A stretch of DNA of 64,000 bases from Massilia sp. R2A-15. GTDB lineage: Bacteria > Pseudomonadota > Gammaproteobacteria > Burkholderiales > Burkholderiaceae_D. Numbering within the stretch: the stretch's first letter is position 1; each line of letters opens with the position of its first letter. A program made the position numbers and the translations under genes. Under the pieces are notes generated by a model. The model was not told the DNA's origin, ran no database searches, and worked only from the letters and a program-made list of their open reading frames with translations. Shown piece after piece: positions 61,016 through 64,000 of this stretch. The stretch covers positions 4,216,001 to 4,280,000 of the forward strand of contig NZ_CP131935.1 of NCBI RefSeq assembly GCF_030704305.1, given 5' to 3'.

Positions 61016-62551
61016 ATGGCAGAACTGACAGCCGTAATTTTGAGTTTCCTCAAGGCGATTGGCAAATACCGGTGGTATGCAGTCGTCATTTCCTGGGTCG
61101 TCGCCGTGATCGGCTGGGCGGTGGTGTACAAGCTGCCCAACGATTACCAGGCGTCGGCCCGCGTCTACGTCGACACCCAGTCGATCCTCAAGCCTTTGCT
61201 CTCGAGCATGACGACGCTGCCGAACCTGGACCAGCAAGTGGTGTTCATGCGCAGAACGCTGATCAGCCGGCCCAACGTCGAACGCGTCATGCGCATGGTC
61301 GACCTGGACGTCAAGACCAGCACCGCCAAGGACCACGAGAAGATGGTCGATGACCTGATGGAGAAGATCAAGATCGTCGGCACCGAGCGCGACGACATCT
61401 ACACCATCACCTATAACAATCCCAACCCCAAGCTGGGCAAGGACGTGGTGCAGTCGCTGCTGACGATCTTCGTCGAAGGCAGCTTCGGCGGCAAGAAGCA
61501 GGATTCCGAGAAGGCCGTCCAGTTCATCGACGACCAGATCAAGAGCTACGAAGAGAAGCTCGCCGCGGCCGAGTCGGCGATGAAGGACTTCAAGATCCGC
61601 AACATGGGCGTGCTGCCGAAAGCCGGCAGCGACTTCAGCGCCAAGATCACCGACATCGCCGATCAGCTCAGCCAGTCGAAACTGGAACTGGCCGAAGCCG
61701 AGCAGGCGCGCAACGCGCTGCGCCGCCAGATGGGCGCCGGCGCCGACAGCAGCGCCTCCAGCGCCGAGCTCGTGGCCGACGTCAACCCGGATCTCGACGC
61801 CCGCATCCAGGCCCTGGAAAAGCAGCTCGACACCCTGCGCCTGCAATACACCGAGCAGCATCCCGATGTCGTCGCCGGCCGGCGCCTGCTGGCCCAGCTG
61901 CAGGCGCGCCGCAAGGAAGAGGCGAAAAATCACAAGCGCGGCGCCGACCCTGGCGCCGGCTACAGCCCGATGCTGCAGCAGATGAACGTGGCCCTGTCAG
62001 CGGCCGAAGCGCGCGTCGCCTCGCTGCGCGCCCGCGTCGACGAATACAACCAGCGCTACGCGCGCATCCGCGCCCAGAGCGCCGCGGCGCCGGAAGTCGA
62101 AGCCCAGCTGGCCCAGCTGAACCGCGACTACCAGGTCAATCACGACAACTACCAGAAGCTGGTCGAGCGGCGCGAGGCGGCCAAGCTGTCGGGCGACCTC
62201 AGCTCGGCCACCGACATGCTGACCTTCCGCGTGATCGACCCGCCGACCGTGCCGCTGGCGCCGACCGGCCCGAATCGTCCGCGCCTGTTCTCGCTGGTGT
62301 TCGTCGGCGCGCTGGTCGCCGGCCTCGGCGTCGCATTGCTGATGAGCCAGGTGCGTCCGACCTTCCTCAGCCAGGCCGCGCTGCGCGAAGTGAGCGGGGT
62401 GCCGATCCTGGGCACCATCGGCATGAACTGGACCACCGAGCAAAAAATCAAACGCAAGCGCCGGCTGTACGCGATGGGCGCCTCGGTCTTCGCGCTGTTC
62501 GGCGCGTACGGGGTAGTGATGGCGGCAATTCTGATTAGACCTGCGCTGTAA
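61016..62551 (+). CDS. XrtA-system polysaccharide chain length determinant (Wzz/EpsF-like)
   Basis: 511 residues. N-terminal membrane span (WYAVVISWVVAVIGWAVVYK), a long coiled-coil periplasmic region (for example KSYEEKLAAAESAMKDFKIR; DARIQALEKQLDTLRLQYTE), and a C-terminal span (LFSLVFVGALVAGLGVALLM), followed by a further hydrophobic stretch near the end. The PPTVPLAPTGPNRPRL motif before the last span is typical. Controls chain length and partners the tyrosine autokinase encoded next (22-bp gap). The 291 bp upstream hold no gene that I can see. Confidence 0.93.
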   Translation: MAELTAVILSFLKAIGKYRWYAVVISWVVAVIGWAVVYKLPNDYQASARVYVDTQSILKPLLSSMTTLPNLDQQVVFMRRTLISRPNVERVMRMVDLDVKTSTAKDHEKMVDDLMEKIKIVGTERDDIYTITYNNPNPKLGKDVVQSLLTIFVEGSFGGKKQDSEKAVQFIDDQIKSYEEKLAAAESAMKDFKIRNMGVLPKAGSDFSAKITDIADQLSQSKLELAEAEQARNALRRQMGAGADSSASSAELVADVNPDLDARIQALEKQLDTLRLQYTEQHPDVVAGRRLLAQLQARRKEEAKNHKRGADPGAGYSPMLQQMNVALSAAEARVASLRARVDEYNQRYARIRAQSAAAPEVEAQLAQLNRDYQVNHDNYQKLVERREAAKLSGDLSSATDMLTFRVIDPPTVPLAPTGPNRPRLFSLVFVGALVAGLGVALLMSQVRPTFLSQAALREVSGVPILGTIGMNWTTEQKIKRKRRLYAMGASVFALFGAYGVVMAAILIRPAL

Positions 62552-62573
62552 CGCGACGATCACGGGAGCAAAA

Positions 62574-63539
62574 GTGAGCATTATCGAAAAAGCCGCCAGT
62601 CGGATAGATCAAAGCAAGGAAGCCCGCCCCGAAACCGCGCCGGTGATCGTGGCCGACGCCGTCACGCCCGCGGCTGCCGCGCCGGCGACGGCGCCAGTGG
62701 CCGCAACGGCGGTCGTGGCCGCGCCAGTGGCCGCGCCGGTGGCCGCCCCAGTGGCCGTGACGCAAGAGGCCATCGTGGCCGAAGCGGCGCCGGCCAAGCC
62801 GCGCAAGCACAGCACCCGCAAGGTCGATCTCGACCTGAACCGGATGCGCGACATGGGCATGGTCACCGCCGCCGGCGGACGCACCTTGCTGGTCGAGGAC
62901 TTCCGCATCATCAAGCGCCCCCTGCTCAAGCGCGCGTTCGCCGAGCGCAGCGACAATGCGCCGCCGGGCAACCTGATCATGATCACCAGCTCGCTGCCGG
63001 GCGAAGGCAAGACCTATTGCGCGATCAACCTGGCCATGAGTATCGCGATGGAGCTCGACCACACGGTGCTGCTGGTGGACGCCGACGTGGCGCGTCCGTC
63101 GATCCTGCGCACGCTCGGCCTGCCGGCCCAGCGCGGCCTGATGGACATCCTGCTCGACGACAAGATCGACCTGTCCGATGTCATGCTCAGGACCAACGTG
63201 GACACGCTCAGCATCCTGCCGGCCGGCACCGCCACGGCGCGCGCCACCGAGCTGCTGGCCAGCCAGGCGATGAGCAATTTCGTCACCGAGATCGCCACCC
63301 GCTATCCCGACCGCATCGTGATCTTCGATTCGCCGCCGCTGCTGCTGACCAGCGAAGCGCACGTGCTGGCCACCCACATGGGCCAGATCGCGCTGGTGGT
63401 CGAAGCCGAAACGACGACCCAGCACGCGGTCAAGGAGTCGCTGCGCCAGCTCGAAGGCTGCAGCAACGTCAACATCATCTACAACAAGACGCGCGAATTC
63501 CCGGGTATCGAAGAAACGTATGACTATCACTATGGCTAG
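62574..63539 (+). CDS. XrtA-associated bacterial tyrosine autokinase
   Basis: 321 residues from GTG 62574 with GGGAG upstream. Residues 20-75 form an Ala/Pro/Val low-complexity linker (PVAATAVVAAPVAAPVAAPV). The BY-kinase domain has Walker A SLPGEGKT (140-147) and Walker A' VLLVDADVARPS (167-178). The Tyr-rich tail EETYDYHYG carries three Tyr for autophosphorylation. Phosphorylation cycles with the chain-length regulator control polymer assembly. The stop overlaps the start of the next gene by about 20 bases. Confidence 0.92.
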   Translation: MSIIEKAASRIDQSKEARPETAPVIVADAVTPAAAAPATAPVAATAVVAAPVAAPVAAPVAVTQEAIVAEAAPAKPRKHSTRKVDLDLNRMRDMGMVTAAGGRTLLVEDFRIIKRPLLKRAFAERSDNAPPGNLIMITSSLPGEGKTYCAINLAMSIAMELDHTVLLVDADVARPSILRTLGLPAQRGLMDILLDDKIDLSDVMLRTNVDTLSILPAGTATARATELLASQAMSNFVTEIATRYPDRIVIFDSPPLLLTSEAHVLATHMGQIALVVEAETTTQHAVKESLRQLEGCSNVNIIYNKTREFPGIEETYDYHYG

Positions 63540-64000
63540 ACGGGTCACGGCGCCGCTCATGGGCGCGGCATCGCTGCCCCTGGCGGCGCCGCTGGCGATG
63601 CTGGCCCTCCTGATGCCGCCGTCGGCGCGCGCCGACATCAAGCTCGCGCCCTCGCTCGAGCTGCGCGAAACGTATTCCGACAATCCCGGCCTGCAGGCGG
63701 GCGACCTGGCGCGCCCTCAGTTCATCACCGAAGTGTCGCCGTCGCTGCGCGTCGCCGCCGACGGCCCGCGCCTGAAGGGCGTCGCCACGCTGACCGAGCA
63801 CCTGTTCGCGTTTTCCGGCGACCGCATCGACGACACCAACCAGTCGTCGTTCCAGTTCCAGGGCCAAGGCAAGGCGAACCTGGTAAACGACCTGCTGTAC
63901 GTCGACGGCAACGCCATGATCGGCCAACAGACCATCTCGCCGTTCGCGCCGCCGGCCAACACCAACGCCTATTCGAGCGCCAACCGCGCGCGCATCCGCA
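63520..64000 (+). CDS. PEP-CTERM-associated outer-membrane protein (TIGR03016-like), 5' part
   Basis: Starts at ATG 63520 (a second ATG lies at 63532), overlapping the kinase end by 20 bases, and runs off the right edge; 160 codons are visible. A signal peptide (PLAMLALLMPPSARA) is followed by ADIKLAPSLELRETYSDNPG, QFITEVSPSLRVAADGPRLK and alternating strands typical of a large beta-barrel. The position after the tyrosine kinase and the ETYSDNPG motif match TIGR03016-type proteins of XrtA loci. Confidence 0.85.
   Translation, partial: MTITMARRVTAPLMGAASLPLAAPLAMLALLMPPSARADIKLAPSLELRETYSDNPGLQAGDLARPQFITEVSPSLRVAADGPRLKGVATLTEHLFAFSGDRIDDTNQSSFQFQGQGKANLVNDLLYVDGNAMIGQQTISPFAPPANTNAYSSANRARIR

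Noticed and set aside
62640..62770. Short repeats of GTGGCCGCGCCAGTGGCC type, as possible CRISPR-like or satellite repeat
   Set aside because: They are codon-level repetition of Ala-Pro-Val in the kinase linker, in frame and without spacers.

Overview
The window is high-GC chromosomal DNA. Gene content and protein similarity point to a betaproteobacterium of the Oxalobacteraceae (Massilia/Janthinobacterium-like). The indicators are a PEP-CTERM/XrtA exopolysaccharide system with PepA-type proteins and PrsT, an HPr-rel-A cassette, and RdgC, DinB, SlyX, PriA and HemE of betaproteobacterial type. The taxon is inferred from remembered family patterns; no search was run. I saw no rRNA, CRISPR array, prophage or complete insertion sequence.

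Layout. 1-6.3 kb: a 5'-partial unknown gene, an asparaginase-domain protein, rdgC, an SOS-controlled dinB, a REP-associated transposase (RAYT) flanked by its own palindromes, and a TonB-dependent receptor. 6.6-7.2 kb: tRNA-Val and tRNA-Asp, then a 156-bp tandem repeat that copies the tRNA-Asp 3' end. 7.3-17.5 kb: a diguanylate cyclase, a YgiQ radical-SAM protein, a DUF4404 gene, a broken microcin V-like locus, a VF530 gene and two tandem M3 peptidases with a remnant of a third. 17.8-21.7 kb: a gene-poor accessory stretch holding an orphan double-glycine-leader peptide and one intact plus three broken copies of a TMEM175 gene interleaved with unrelated small genes. 21.8-31 kb: secreted proteins, polysaccharide deacetylase, slyX, rep helicase, a lipoamide-dehydrogenase-like flavoprotein and priA. 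31.0-31.7 kb: a non-coding stretch with a dense cluster of DnaA boxes between priA and hemE. Gene direction switches there from mostly minus (left) to mostly plus (right), so it is a candidate replication origin or DnaA-binding control locus.

31.7-45.5 kb: hemE; an overlapping S9 peptidase / SNF2 helicase / membrane protein / unknown gene operon; a DUF885 peptidase-like protein carrying a REP inside its coding sequence; and a glycosyltransferase pair. 46-64 kb is a PEP-CTERM/exopolysaccharide region: PrsT; an acyltransferase / ThiF-like / nitroreductase cluster that looks like a small-molecule pathway; two PepA paralogues; a four-gene HPr-rel-A operon; a Wza-type lipoprotein; a trypsin-like protease; an O-antigen-ligase-like protein; a chain-length regulator; a tyrosine autokinase; and the start of an outer-membrane protein. 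Sigma-54 (-24/-12) promoter matches precede both pepA genes and the HPr-rel-A operon, so these units are probably co-regulated. The exosortase itself is not in the window and probably lies beyond 64 kb.

Two dispersed palindromic repeat families occupy many of the short intergenic gaps. The main one, usually present as inverted pairs, also flanks the RAYT gene.
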